From the NCBI RefSeq assembly GCF_004770105.1, contig NZ_RQEY01000019.1:434001-498000 (forward strand): DNA of 64,000 nt, in the 5' to 3' direction. Position numbers and translations under genes: made by a program. The stretch is from Leptospira andrefontaineae. GTDB lineage: Bacteria > Spirochaetota > Leptospiria > Leptospirales > Leptospiraceae. The notes below the pieces were generated by a model that ran no database searches, was not told where the DNA came from, and saw nothing but the letters and a program-made list of their open reading frames with translations. Every line of letters starts with the position of its first letter. Positions within the stretch are counted from its first letter, which is position 1. This document shows positions 56,199 through 64,000 of the stretch, piece by piece.

Positions 56199-57167
56199 TC
56201 AAAGCCCTTTTTGCAAAAGATCGTGAATGGAAACGATACCTAATAATGCTCCATCTTTCGAAACAATTGGAGCTACCGAGATAGGTTTTTCTCTTCTTTC
56301 CATGGATTGTAAAACATCGTAGGCCATAATCCCGCTTTCGAATACTGTAGGTTTAGGGTTCATTAAATCTTTTGCTTTGATGGACTTATCTAATTTTCCA
56401 TCATTTAACAATTTTCGAATATCAAAATCGGTTACAAATCCAATCAACTTTCCGCCCGGGTCTACGACTCCGGTAGCGCCCACGAGTTTTTTTGTGATCT
56501 CGGAGAGAACTTCTTCTAAACTTGCGTCGGAGCTAACTTTTGCAAGCTTGTCCCCCTTCCTCATAACATCATCCACTTTTAGGGATAATCTTTTTCCGAG
56601 TCTTCCAGCAGGATGGTATAACGCGAAATCTTCTTTTTGGAAATCTCTAAGTTCCATTAATGCCATTGCGATCGCATCTCCCAACATCAGCGCGATTGTA
56701 GTGCTGGAAGTCGGTGCAAGTTCAAGAGGGCACGCTTCTTTTAATACGGGAGTTAGGATTACAATGTCACAATCCAATGCCAATCTAGATTGGGGATTTG
56801 CAGTTAAGCCTACTAATTTGGCTCCAATACTTTTTATAGTAGGGAGAAGGTTAAGCAATTCTTCACTTTCCCCACTTTTGCCGATTGCGATAACTACATC
56901 ACCTTGGGCTAAAATTCCTGCGTCACCATGAGCTGCATCTGACGGATGAAGAAAATAAGAAGGGGTTCCTGTAGAAGATAAAGTGGATGCGATCTTTTTA
57001 CCTACGTCTCCGGATTTTCCTACTCCAGTTACGATCACTTTACCTTTGGATTGGAAGATGAGTTCGACCGCTTTTTCTACGTTTGGATCTAGATTTTCCC
57101 TAAAATGAAGGATTGCTTCTATCTCTATGTCTAAAGCTTTTTTAACTTTATCTAATGTATTTCCCAC
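56199..57167 (-). CDS. kdsD: Arabinose-5-phosphate isomerase (KdsD/KpsF/GutQ family)
   Basis: 322 residues. Sugar isomerase (SIS) domain at 30-170 with VTGVGKSGDVGKKIASTLSSTGTPSYFLHPSDAAHGD and VVIAIGKSGESEELLN, followed by two CBS domains (DASLEEVLSEITKKLVG and MAYDVLQSMERREKPISVAP). Converts ribulose-5-phosphate to arabinose-5-phosphate, the first step of Kdo synthesis for LPS. Leptospires make LPS with Kdo, so this is the expected role. The NusG-like gene precedes it by two bases. Confidence 0.9.
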   Translation of the reverse strand: MGNTLDKVKKALDIEIEAILHFRENLDPNVEKAVELIFQSKGKVIVTGVGKSGDVGKKIASTLSSTGTPSYFLHPSDAAHGDAGILAQGDVVIAIGKSGESEELLNLLPTIKSIGAKLVGLTANPQSRLALDCDIVILTPVLKEACPLELAPTSSTTIALMLGDAIAMALMELRDFQKEDFALYHPAGRLGKRLSLKVDDVMRKGDKLAKVSSDASLEEVLSEITKKLVGATGVVDPGGKLIGFVTDFDIRKLLNDGKLDKSIKAKDLMNPKPTVFESGIMAYDVLQSMERREKPISVAPIVSKDGALLGIVSIHDLLQKGL

Positions 57168-57169
57168 TT

Positions 57170-57691
57170 CTAATTCTCCTCGCCCGTTTCCAATAGTTCC
57201 GAATCCAATTCCAAGGATACTGTAGTATCCATTCCGGAAATGGAAACAAGAATAGACGATTTACTTCCTTTTCGGATCACTCTTGCCTTTCTGTCCTTGA
57301 AAGGTCCACTTCTGATCAGCACCTTTTTACCTGGAGCTAGCATCTTTTCTCTTTCTATCTTGATCTTATCAGGATATTCAGTGACAATCTGTCGAATTGT
57401 TTCGATATCTTCTTCATCGATTACGATAGGAGTTTCTCCGATAGAGACGAACTTTACTGCTCCAGAGGTTTCCAGGACTTTTAGTTTTTCTATTCTTATA
57501 TCAATTTTTACGAATACATAAGAAGGAAAAACAGGCACCAGAACCGTTTTGATCCGATCAGACCATTGTTTTTTGGTCGAGATAATCGGCAAGTATTGGG
57601 TTACTCCCTTTTTGGAAAGTTCTAGCGCTAACTTCTTTTCTGTCCTAGAATTTGTATAAACTGCATACCATGATTTGAAAGATTCACTCAT
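57170..57691 (-). CDS. NusG-like (UpxY/RfaH-type) transcription elongation factor
   Basis: 173 residues from ATG 57691, which overlaps the previous stop by eight bases; an in-frame TTG three codons upstream has no better site. NGN domain SWYAVYTNSRTEKKLALELSKKGVTQYLP with VPVFPSYVFVKI, then a KOW motif (LAPGKKVLIRSGPFKDRKARVIRKG). It lacks the position and length of the housekeeping NusG, which sits near rpl genes in other genomes. Specialised paralogues of this kind promote transcription of surface polysaccharide clusters. Its target here is unknown. Confidence 0.85.
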   Translation of the reverse strand: MSESFKSWYAVYTNSRTEKKLALELSKKGVTQYLPIISTKKQWSDRIKTVLVPVFPSYVFVKIDIRIEKLKVLETSGAVKFVSIGETPIVIDEEDIETIRQIVTEYPDKIKIEREKMLAPGKKVLIRSGPFKDRKARVIRKGSKSSILVSISGMDTTVSLELDSELLETGEEN

Positions 57692-58157
57692 CTGATTCAA
57701 TGTGAAAGGATACTGGAATAATTATTATATTTCCTTCCGGCAGTTGAAATTTCCAGCTAGAAACTGATCTTCTAAACTGTGTTTCGAAGACCTTATATTT
57801 GCAAGGTTTGATAGTGGTAATATTTTTGGCTGCGCCATTAGACCCAATCACTACTTCCCAAGAACAATCTGATTCTAATCTTTGTTCCAATGCCTCCGGT
57901 GGAAAATGGATCTCGTTTTTGAATCTTTCAATCTCTGCCTCTGGGGTTCCCGCCAGACCTGAATTTGAAGAGGTATTTGGTCCTTCTCCTGAATTTTTAG
58001 GAAGTGAAAAATGTAAACTCGGGATTTGTCCTTTGCTGAGGCTTAGTTTGATTTGTTCTGAAAAACTTTCAGGGCTTAGATTTCGTACAAAATAATAAGA
58101 TAAAAATAGGGCTACATGAATAGAAAAAGAAATGAAAAAAGAAACCCTGGATCCCAT
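57684..58157 (-). CDS. TonB-like protein
   Basis: 157 residues. N-terminal membrane anchor (FFISFSIHVALFLSYYFV), a Ser/Pro/Asn-rich linker, and a C-terminal segment with the TonB-domain pattern (LESDCSWEVVIGSNGAAKNITTIKPCKYKVFETQFRRSVSSWKFQLPEG). Probable energy transducer or related adaptor; no ExbB/ExbD or receptor is next to it. First gene of the TonB-NusG-kdsD-aroD operon. Confidence 0.65.
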   Translation of the reverse strand: MGSRVSFFISFSIHVALFLSYYFVRNLSPESFSEQIKLSLSKGQIPSLHFSLPKNSGEGPNTSSNSGLAGTPEAEIERFKNEIHFPPEALEQRLESDCSWEVVIGSNGAAKNITTIKPCKYKVFETQFRRSVSSWKFQLPEGNIIIIPVSFHIESDE

Positions 58158-58222
58158 TGGATTGATACGTTTTTACAAGTATAATTAATATTGAATTTTT
58201 CTTGAATCGAATTTTCGGACCT

Positions 58223-59443
58223 ATGAAACTCGGCCCGATGCACGGGTCAATGATAGAGATCATTTCAATTCTGGTCACTTGCTCTTTTGTAGGTTGGATC
58301 ACAAACTATATAGCGGTGCAGATGATCTTCTATCCTGTGAAGTTTAGAGGATGGGGAATTTTAGGCTGGCAGGGTATTATTCCAAAACATTCTAAAAAAA
58401 TGGCAGGACTCATTTCGGATGTAATGATGGAGAGATTGATCCGACCATACGATCTGTATAAAAAAATCGATCCTGTGCAAATTTCAGATCTGATCCGCGA
58501 CAGGATTGGAGAAAAGTCTTCCTCCATAGTCAAAGATATATTTTTCGCGGACAACCCCGTGATCTGGAAAATGGTCCCGGAAGAAGCGAAACAAATTTTA
58601 GAAAAAGAAATACGAGAAGATATTCCAAAAAAGATTCAGGAAATCTATACTTCTTTTGGTAAAAATTTGGAAAGTATATTAGGGATTGGTGATTTAATCA
58701 AAGAATCTCTTTCCGGAGAAAATGCAAACGTTCTCTCTGAAATTTTCAGGAGATGTGGAGGCCCTGAATTTAGATTTATTGTTCGTTCCGGGATTTATTT
58801 CGGGTTTTTGATCGGTTGTGTCCAAGTCTTGTTCATCGCATATTTAAACCAATGGTGGACCATGCCGCTTATGGGAGTTTTTGTCGGTTATATCACCAAT
58901 TGGCTTGCGATCCTTATGATCTTCTCCCCTTTACAACCTAAGAACTTTATGTTTTTCAAATACCAAGGTCTTTTCTTAAAAAGACAGATAGATGTTTCCA
59001 GAGAATTTGCATCCGTAGTAGCTTCTAAAATTTTAGATCCTGAAAGTTTAATCGGTGTGATCTTCAAAGGGAAAGGAGGGGATCTGATCATTACGGAACT
59101 TCTTTCCAAATCCAAAGAATTGATGGATGAGAAGTTAAAGAAAAAAATCCCTTATGCTTCTTTGATCTTGGGTTCTAAAAAACTAGAAGAATTAAAGGAG
59201 AAGATTGCGGATTCTATTTTGGAATTGGTGCCTGAAACGGCAGACAAAATGAAAGACTATATCGAAGAAAGATTGGAGATCGAAAAATTAGTTTTCGAAA
59301 ATTTAAGTATACTACCTCCTGAAGAATTTGAACATCTATTACATTCGGTTTTCAAAGAAGATGAGGCCACCTTGATCAGCTTAGGTGCATTCCTAGGCGG
59401 TATCGCTGGATGTATCCAAGCATATCTCGTTTTCATAAAATAG
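58223..59443 (+). CDS. DUF445-family membrane protein
   Basis: About 406 residues if started at ATG 58223; TTG 58202 and ATG 58238 or 58250 are alternatives and cannot be ranked with confidence. A membrane segment near the N-terminus (ISILVTCSFVGWITNYIAVQMIFYPV) is followed by a soluble helical region, then two more hydrophobic stretches (about 190-235). The paired motif GWITNYIAVQMIFYPV ... GYITNWLAILMIFSPL is the DUF445 signature (YheB-like). Function of the family is unknown. Confidence 0.78.
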   Translation: MKLGPMHGSMIEIISILVTCSFVGWITNYIAVQMIFYPVKFRGWGILGWQGIIPKHSKKMAGLISDVMMERLIRPYDLYKKIDPVQISDLIRDRIGEKSSSIVKDIFFADNPVIWKMVPEEAKQILEKEIREDIPKKIQEIYTSFGKNLESILGIGDLIKESLSGENANVLSEIFRRCGGPEFRFIVRSGIYFGFLIGCVQVLFIAYLNQWWTMPLMGVFVGYITNWLAILMIFSPLQPKNFMFFKYQGLFLKRQIDVSREFASVVASKILDPESLIGVIFKGKGGDLIITELLSKSKELMDEKLKKKIPYASLILGSKKLEELKEKIADSILELVPETADKMKDYIEERLEIEKLVFENLSILPPEEFEHLLHSVFKEDEATLISLGAFLGGIAGCIQAYLVFIK

Positions 59444-59613
59444 ATAATGCGGTCGGTTTTAAGATGTATTCTCTTGTAAAATAAGCCGAAAGTATTATTC
59501 TTTAAATGATTTTTTCCGGATTATTTCTCTTTCATACCCCCATTAAACAAAATCAAGAAGTCGGTATCTTAAATTCGCTATACCAAACTTGACTCTAAAA
59601 AATTACTGAAAAT

Positions 59614-61308
59614 ATGAGAAAGAACCTTCCGATTACGGGCCGAGAAATTCAGTTCGCTGAATCGGCGGTAATTATTTCCAGAACAGACTCAAAAGGAAAG
59701 ATCACTTACGTTTCCCAGGACTTCGCGGATGTAAGCGGTTTTTCAGAAGAGGAAATGCTGGGCCAACCTCATAATATTGTCCGTCACCCCGATATACCTC
59801 CAGCAGTTTATAAAGATCTTTGGGACACAGTTCAATCCGGTCGTCCTTGGAATGCGATCGTTAAAAATCGCGCAAAGAATGGAGACCACTATTGGGTGGA
59901 TGCTACTGTTACTCCTGTTCTTGAAAATGGAGTGATCACCGGGTATATGTCTGTTCGTAAGAAAACAAACAGACAACAGATAGAAAAGGCGGAAAAACTT
60001 TTTGCGAGATTGAACGGAGAATCTCAACTCATTAGATCATTCCTATCTTTTATAAATTCACTCCGAGTGAAATTCGGATATCTTGGCCTTGTAGCTTTTA
60101 CATTTGCATGTATATTTGTTCCTTCTTCTTATTTAGGTTTGAAATTATTTTTAACGGATCCTGTTGCCGCTACTTTATCGTTTCTCGCCGTTGTTCTTGG
60201 ATTTTCTCTCTGTTTAAGAGCCCTCTATAGCTTGAAAAAGAAAATGTCAGAAACCTTAGAGATTGTGGGCAGGGTAGTGAATGGAAATCTTGCTTCTGAA
60301 TTTCCTAGGAAAGAGGGTGTCGAAGACGCGGACAGGATCTATTCTAACTTTAGATGTATGACTATCAGTCTTTGGGGACTTTTGGTACAAATGAAAGAGA
60401 ACTACCAGAGAAACTTGAAACTGTATGAGGAATTATTCCAATCAGTGGGATCTTTCGAAAGAGTTTCTCAAAAGCAAGCACATGCTGTACAGGAAACTGC
60501 AGCTGCTTCTCACGAACTTTCTAAAACGATTGATGAGATCGTACTAACTATTAACGAACAAACCAGAAGTTTATCCAATGTAAACGATAGTATTGGTTCT
60601 ATTGACATGTCCTTAGGGAAAACTTCGGAATCGATGCAAAATTTGGAATCCCAAGCCGGTAATGTCGCTGATAAAGCTGATCAGGCAAAACAGATCTTTA
60701 ATGAAGCAATCCAATCTATGGAACAGATACGTTCATATTCCAATGAGATCAATAAGATCGTGGGAATTATCACAAGTATTTCGGAAAGAACGAACATGCT
60801 TGCGCTAAACGCATCTATAGAATCCGCAAGAGCTGGAGAAGCAGGCAAAGGGTTTTCAGTAGTTGCAGATGAGATCTCTAAACTTGCAGAACAAACAAAG
60901 TCGAGTATCAAAGACATCACATATCTTGTAAAAAGTACATCTAACTCGGTAGAAGAAGGTGCTCTGAAAGTGGGACAGTCTGTAGATGTATTCGAAAATC
61001 TTCAGAACTATATTGAAGAAGTCCATAACTCTGCATCTAAGGTAAAAAGTCTTTTATTAGAACAATCCAAAAGACTCGGAGAAATCCGCAGTAGTTCCGA
61101 TCAGGTTTTAGTTTTGGGTAAGATGATGGCTGGAACTTCTGAGCAACAAAAGTTTTCCGCTGGTGAAATTTCAGATTCTATGAGTGCTATTTCCAAATCT
61201 GCAGAAGACATAGCTGCTACGTCGGAGAATATCAGGCATTCTGTGAAAGATACTCTAGAACATTCTCAAAAATTTGGCGGAATTTTAAGTCATTTTAAAA
61301 CAGATTGA
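59614..61308 (+). CDS. PAS-domain methyl-accepting chemotaxis protein (Aer-like)
   Basis: 564 residues. PAS domain at about 15-115 ([52 protein letters not shown]), which matches the Aer-type flavin/redox PAS. Two membrane segments follow at about 150-205 with almost no periplasmic part. A signalling domain with the MCP hairpin tip ([40 protein letters not shown]) completes the protein. No C-terminal CheR-binding pentapeptide. It likely senses redox or energy state from the cytoplasm. Monocistronic. Confidence 0.92.
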   Translation: MRKNLPITGREIQFAESAVIISRTDSKGKITYVSQDFADVSGFSEEEMLGQPHNIVRHPDIPPAVYKDLWDTVQSGRPWNAIVKNRAKNGDHYWVDATVTPVLENGVITGYMSVRKKTNRQQIEKAEKLFARLNGESQLIRSFLSFINSLRVKFGYLGLVAFTFACIFVPSSYLGLKLFLTDPVAATLSFLAVVLGFSLCLRALYSLKKKMSETLEIVGRVVNGNLASEFPRKEGVEDADRIYSNFRCMTISLWGLLVQMKENYQRNLKLYEELFQSVGSFERVSQKQAHAVQETAAASHELSKTIDEIVLTINEQTRSLSNVNDSIGSIDMSLGKTSESMQNLESQAGNVADKADQAKQIFNEAIQSMEQIRSYSNEINKIVGIITSISERTNMLALNASIESARAGEAGKGFSVVADEISKLAEQTKSSIKDITYLVKSTSNSVEEGALKVGQSVDVFENLQNYIEEVHNSASKVKSLLLEQSKRLGEIRSSSDQVLVLGKMMAGTSEQQKFSAGEISDSMSAISKSAEDIAATSENIRHSVKDTLEHSQKFGGILSHFKTD

Positions 61309-61360
61309 ATTCTAAAAACCGACTGAAAATTCCATTTAAAAAGCCGATATTGATTCTAGA

Positions 61361-62233
61361 ATGGAGAATCGTTTCCTAAGGCTTGCACTCTTACTCGCGA
61401 TCATAGTGACTCTTCTTTCCTACTGGAATCATGGATGGGTTTCGTATCTAAAAGACTTCGTTGTTTTTATCCATGAAGCAGGACATGCGATCGCAACTTT
61501 GATTTCCGGCGGTTCCGTTCAGATGATAGAACTGAATGGTGATGAGGCAGGGCAAACCGTTGCATCTCCAACATCCGGCAAAAGCCCTTTTATATTCGTA
61601 GTCTCCGCAGGTTATTTGGGTTCATGTTTGGTCGGAGGATTTTTGATCAACAGAGGATTCAAAGGAAGTCTGGTCCGTCCCACCTTATTGCTTTTGGGAG
61701 GGGCGGTTTTATTACTCACTTTGAAATATACTTCTTCCGGAGGACTTGCTCAAAGGACAGGTTTGCTTTGGGGGATTTTTCTTTTAGTCTCTTCCTTCCT
61801 TCCATTCGGCTGGGATCGATTGATCACTGTGTTTTTAGGGACCAGCGTGAGTTTATATAGCCTTTATGATCTTTTAGATTTTACTGAGAATGTTCAGAAT
61901 ACGGATGCAGGTATCTTGGCATACTGGGCAACTGGAACCTCTCCTGGTGGAGCTGTTCCTAAATCAGTTTTGTTCTTGGGATATTTGATTGCTCTGCTCT
62001 GGTCCTTTTTTAGCGTATCCATCATATTCTTTTCATTGAAGCGAGCGGTAGCTCCTCGTCCGGTTCCGGATGAGACCCCAGGATTTGATGAAGGGCCGGT
62101 GATAGGTTTAGACAATCCATTTCCTGGAGAAGTAACTCCGGAAGTATTGGAATGGTTTTTAAGCAGAGGTTTGGATCTGAACGGTAAACCTCTTCCGCCG
62201 GAATTTATGGATATCGAGAGAATTGATGGCTAA
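61361..62233 (+). CDS. M50B-like membrane protease family protein
   Basis: 290 residues, several membrane segments. The zinc motif HEAGH (residues 38-42, in [18 protein letters not shown]) lies in an early membrane segment, as in PF13398-type M50B-like proteins; a C-terminal acidic tail is cytoplasmic or periplasmic. It overlaps the next gene by eight bases. Exact role unknown; site-2-protease-like action is inference. Confidence 0.8.
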   Translation: MENRFLRLALLLAIIVTLLSYWNHGWVSYLKDFVVFIHEAGHAIATLISGGSVQMIELNGDEAGQTVASPTSGKSPFIFVVSAGYLGSCLVGGFLINRGFKGSLVRPTLLLLGGAVLLLTLKYTSSGGLAQRTGLLWGIFLLVSSFLPFGWDRLITVFLGTSVSLYSLYDLLDFTENVQNTDAGILAYWATGTSPGGAVPKSVLFLGYLIALLWSFFSVSIIFFSLKRAVAPRPVPDETPGFDEGPVIGLDNPFPGEVTPEVLEWFLSRGLDLNGKPLPPEFMDIERIDG

Positions 62234-63161
62234 TAGAGTGCTAGTGACCGGTGGTGCCGGATTTATCGGATCTCATTTATGTGAAAGACTGATACAAGAA
62301 GGTAACGAAGTTATTTGCGTAGATAACTTTCACACAGGAAGAAAGAAGAATGTTGAAAAACTTCTCTCCAACCCTCGCTTCGAACTAATACGTCATGATA
62401 TCACTGAACCGATCCGACTCGAAGTAGATCAGATCTACAACTTCGCTTGTCCTGCGAGCCCAATTCATTATCAATCCAACGCAATCAAAACTATTAAGAC
62501 AAACGTACTCGGTACCACGAATATGTTGGGACTTGCTAAAAGAGTAAAAGCAAGGATCTTGCAAGCGTCTACCAGTGAAGTTTATGGCAATCCTATCGAA
62601 CATCCTCAAAAAGAAACTTATTGGGGAAACGTAAATCCAATCGGTATCAGAAGTTGTTATGATGAAGGAAAGAGGGTCGCTGAAACTCTTTGTTTCGATT
62701 ATCATAGAAATCATAAAGTGGACATAAGAGTGATTCGTATCTTCAACACTTACGGACCTCGTATGCTTCCTGACGACGGCAGAGTTGTAAGTAATTTTGT
62801 GGTCCAAGCACTTGCAGGAAAAGATATCACAGTTTATGGAGATGGTTCTCAGACCAGGTCCTTCTGTTACGTGGATGATCTTGTAGATGGTATCATTAGA
62901 ATGATGAATACCCAAGACTTCATTGGTCCCGTAAACTTGGGCAACGACGGAGAGTTTACCGTTAAAGAACTAGCGGAGTTAGTTTTAAAAGAAACCGGCT
63001 CTTCTTCCAAGATCATTTATAAAACTCTTCCTCAAGACGATCCTGCCCGCAGAAAGCCGGATCTGACTTTAGCTAGACAAAAACTGGGTTATGAACCTAA
63101 GGTACCTTTATTAGAGGGAATCAGGAAAACGGTCGATTATTTCAAAAATCACTTGGATTAA
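62226..63161 (+). CDS. UDP-glucuronate decarboxylase (UDP-xylose synthase)-like SDR
   Basis: 311 residues from ATG 62226 (the TTG just before it is less likely). Rossmann GxxGxxG ([18 protein letters not shown]), the catalytic STSEVYGNP serine region and the YxxxK-type [13 protein letters not shown]. The [23 protein letters not shown] and [18 protein letters not shown] segments resemble UXS more than GalE or RmlB. It makes UDP-xylose for surface glycans. Overlaps the M50-like gene. Confidence 0.85.
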   Translation: MANRVLVTGGAGFIGSHLCERLIQEGNEVICVDNFHTGRKKNVEKLLSNPRFELIRHDITEPIRLEVDQIYNFACPASPIHYQSNAIKTIKTNVLGTTNMLGLAKRVKARILQASTSEVYGNPIEHPQKETYWGNVNPIGIRSCYDEGKRVAETLCFDYHRNHKVDIRVIRIFNTYGPRMLPDDGRVVSNFVVQALAGKDITVYGDGSQTRSFCYVDDLVDGIIRMMNTQDFIGPVNLGNDGEFTVKELAELVLKETGSSSKIIYKTLPQDDPARRKPDLTLARQKLGYEPKVPLLEGIRKTVDYFKNHLD

Positions 63162-63240
63162 TCGTTCGCCAAGAAAATCTGGACCTACTTTTCCCCTATA
63201 AGGGAATTTAACCGAAAAATTGAGTTTCGAGTAGGCTGTA

Positions 63241-64000
63241 TGAATATCGGAGTTTTAAAAGAAGCTAAGGAAGAAACTAGAGTCGCGGTAACGCCAGACG
63301 TAGTTGATGCCCTTAAAAAAATCGGTGCTTCTGTTATCATCGAGAAAGGCGCTGGAGAAGGATCTTTTTTCTCCGACGAAGATTATAAAAAAGCCGGGGG
63401 GACGATTCAATCTCGCGCGGATGTCCTAAAAAAATCCGATCTAGTTGTGAGCATTCACTTAGCGGATGGAGCAAGCTTATCTAAGATCAAAAAGGGAGCT
63501 TTCTATTTAGGAATGTTCCAACCTGCAGTGAATCCTCAGGTTATCAAAAAGCTTGCGGCAGGGAAAGTTACAGTACTAAGCTTAGATGCGATTGCTCGTA
63601 TCACTCGTGCTCAGTCCATGGACGTTCTTTCATCTCAAGCAACCGTTGCTGGATATAAAGCTGTTCTTATTGCTTCCACTCATTTGACCAGATTCTTCCC
63701 AATGTTAACTACCGCTGCAGGAACAATCACTCCTGCTTCTGTTCTTATCATTGGTGCTGGTGTTGCAGGTTTACAAGCAATTGCAAGTTCCAGAAGATTA
63801 GGTGCAGTTGTAGACGTATTTGATACTCGTCCTGAAGTAAAAGAGCAAGTTCAGTCTCTTGGAGCTAAATTTGTTGAGGTCGAAGGTGCAACTCACTCCG
63901 CAGCTGCGGGCGGTTACGCTGTAGAACAAACTGAAGAATATAAAAAACGTCAGCAAGAAGCGATCGAAAAATTTGCAGCTAAAGCAGACGTGATCATCAC
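63241..64000 (+). CDS. pntA: NAD(P) transhydrogenase alpha subunit, N-terminal part (runs off the end)
   Basis: The frame opens with ATG 63241 (MNIGVLKEAKEETRVAVTPDV), typical of the alanine dehydrogenase/PntA N-terminal domain. It continues with GMFQPAVNPQVIKKL, a RAQSMDVLSSQAT segment and the NAD-binding VLIIGAGVAGLQAIASSRRLGAVVDVFD. It leaves the window after 253 codons. The RAQSMDVLSSQATVAGYKAV stretch favours PntA over alanine dehydrogenase. Transhydrogenases couple NADH/NADPH exchange to proton flow. Confidence 0.9.

Noticed and set aside
56377..56931. 184-codon frame antisense to kdsD
   Set aside because: Opposite strand of an unmistakable SIS/CBS gene; no recognisable protein features.
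62385..62915. 176-codon frame antisense to the UXS-like gene
   Set aside because: Composition follows the sense codons of the real gene; no start signal.

Overview
The window is chromosomal DNA of a spirochaete, almost certainly a Leptospira species. It carries a clear LipL21 gene (the abundant surface lipoprotein described only in Leptospira) beside dnaA-dnaN-recF-gyrB-gyrA. It also has many spirochaete-type lipoprotein signal peptides, a FliG motor gene and the moderate-to-low GC codon use of the genus. LipL21 points to the pathogenic or intermediate branches rather than the free-living saprophytes, but that placement is inference. The window is the chromosomal origin region. No prophage, insertion sequence, CRISPR array, rRNA or tRNA was seen.

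Layout. Positions 1-2724 (minus strand) hold tatD, serS and a cut-off beta-propeller protein. Positions 2829-4677 (plus) are a tight three-gene morphogenesis-type cluster: a membrane-anchored M23-like protein, a bactofilin and a YaaR/DUF327 protein. Positions 4680-9005 (minus) are an operon M20 peptidase - rsmG - parA - parB - thioesterase. Around 10-10.9 kb two parS sites flank a small methyltransferase gene, followed by mnmG (minus). From 12.95 kb most genes run rightward: ilvE, holB, dnaA, an AT-rich spacer that is the best oriC candidate, dnaN, recF, a DciA-like gene, gyrB, gyrA and dus. The dominant gene direction therefore changes at about 12.84-12.95 kb, as expected near a bidirectional origin.

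From 25 to 30.8 kb there is an SH3-like lipoprotein, a tandem pair of LipL21 genes, a von Willebrand A-type exported protein paired with a degenerate sigma-54-activator-like AAA protein, and holA. From 30.9 to 36.5 kb there are maf, exported proteins, an SDR enzyme, a YciO/Sua5 protein, an aldo-keto reductase and an Spx/ArsC-like protein. From 36.6 to 41.7 kb fliG is followed by a 7TM class III cyclase, a thioredoxin-fold protein and a lipoprotein. A split urate-hydroxylase-like membrane protein/cytochrome c pair follows, then a GH42 beta-galactosidase operon with an unknown protein and an IMPase. From 46.9 to 51.6 kb is the operon hslO - tsaE - tsaB - rnr. From 51.7 to 55.5 kb there is a GMC oxidoreductase with its small exported partner, and a TPR protein. 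From 55.5 to 58.2 kb (minus) is a TonB-like - NusG-like - kdsD - aroD operon. The window ends with a DUF445 protein, a PAS chemotaxis receptor, an M50-like protease, a UDP-glucuronate decarboxylase-like gene and the start of pntA.

The points most worth a second look are: the M23-like protein that has lost most of its catalytic residues beside the bactofilin; the AAA protein lacking GAFTGA, arginine fingers and the Walker B glutamate, coupled to a vWA protein; the LipL21 duplication with an identical 3' end and terminator; the cyclase gene whose lipoprotein signal peptide can only be reached from a CTG start; and a 22-bp perfect palindrome upstream of the urate-hydroxylase-like gene.
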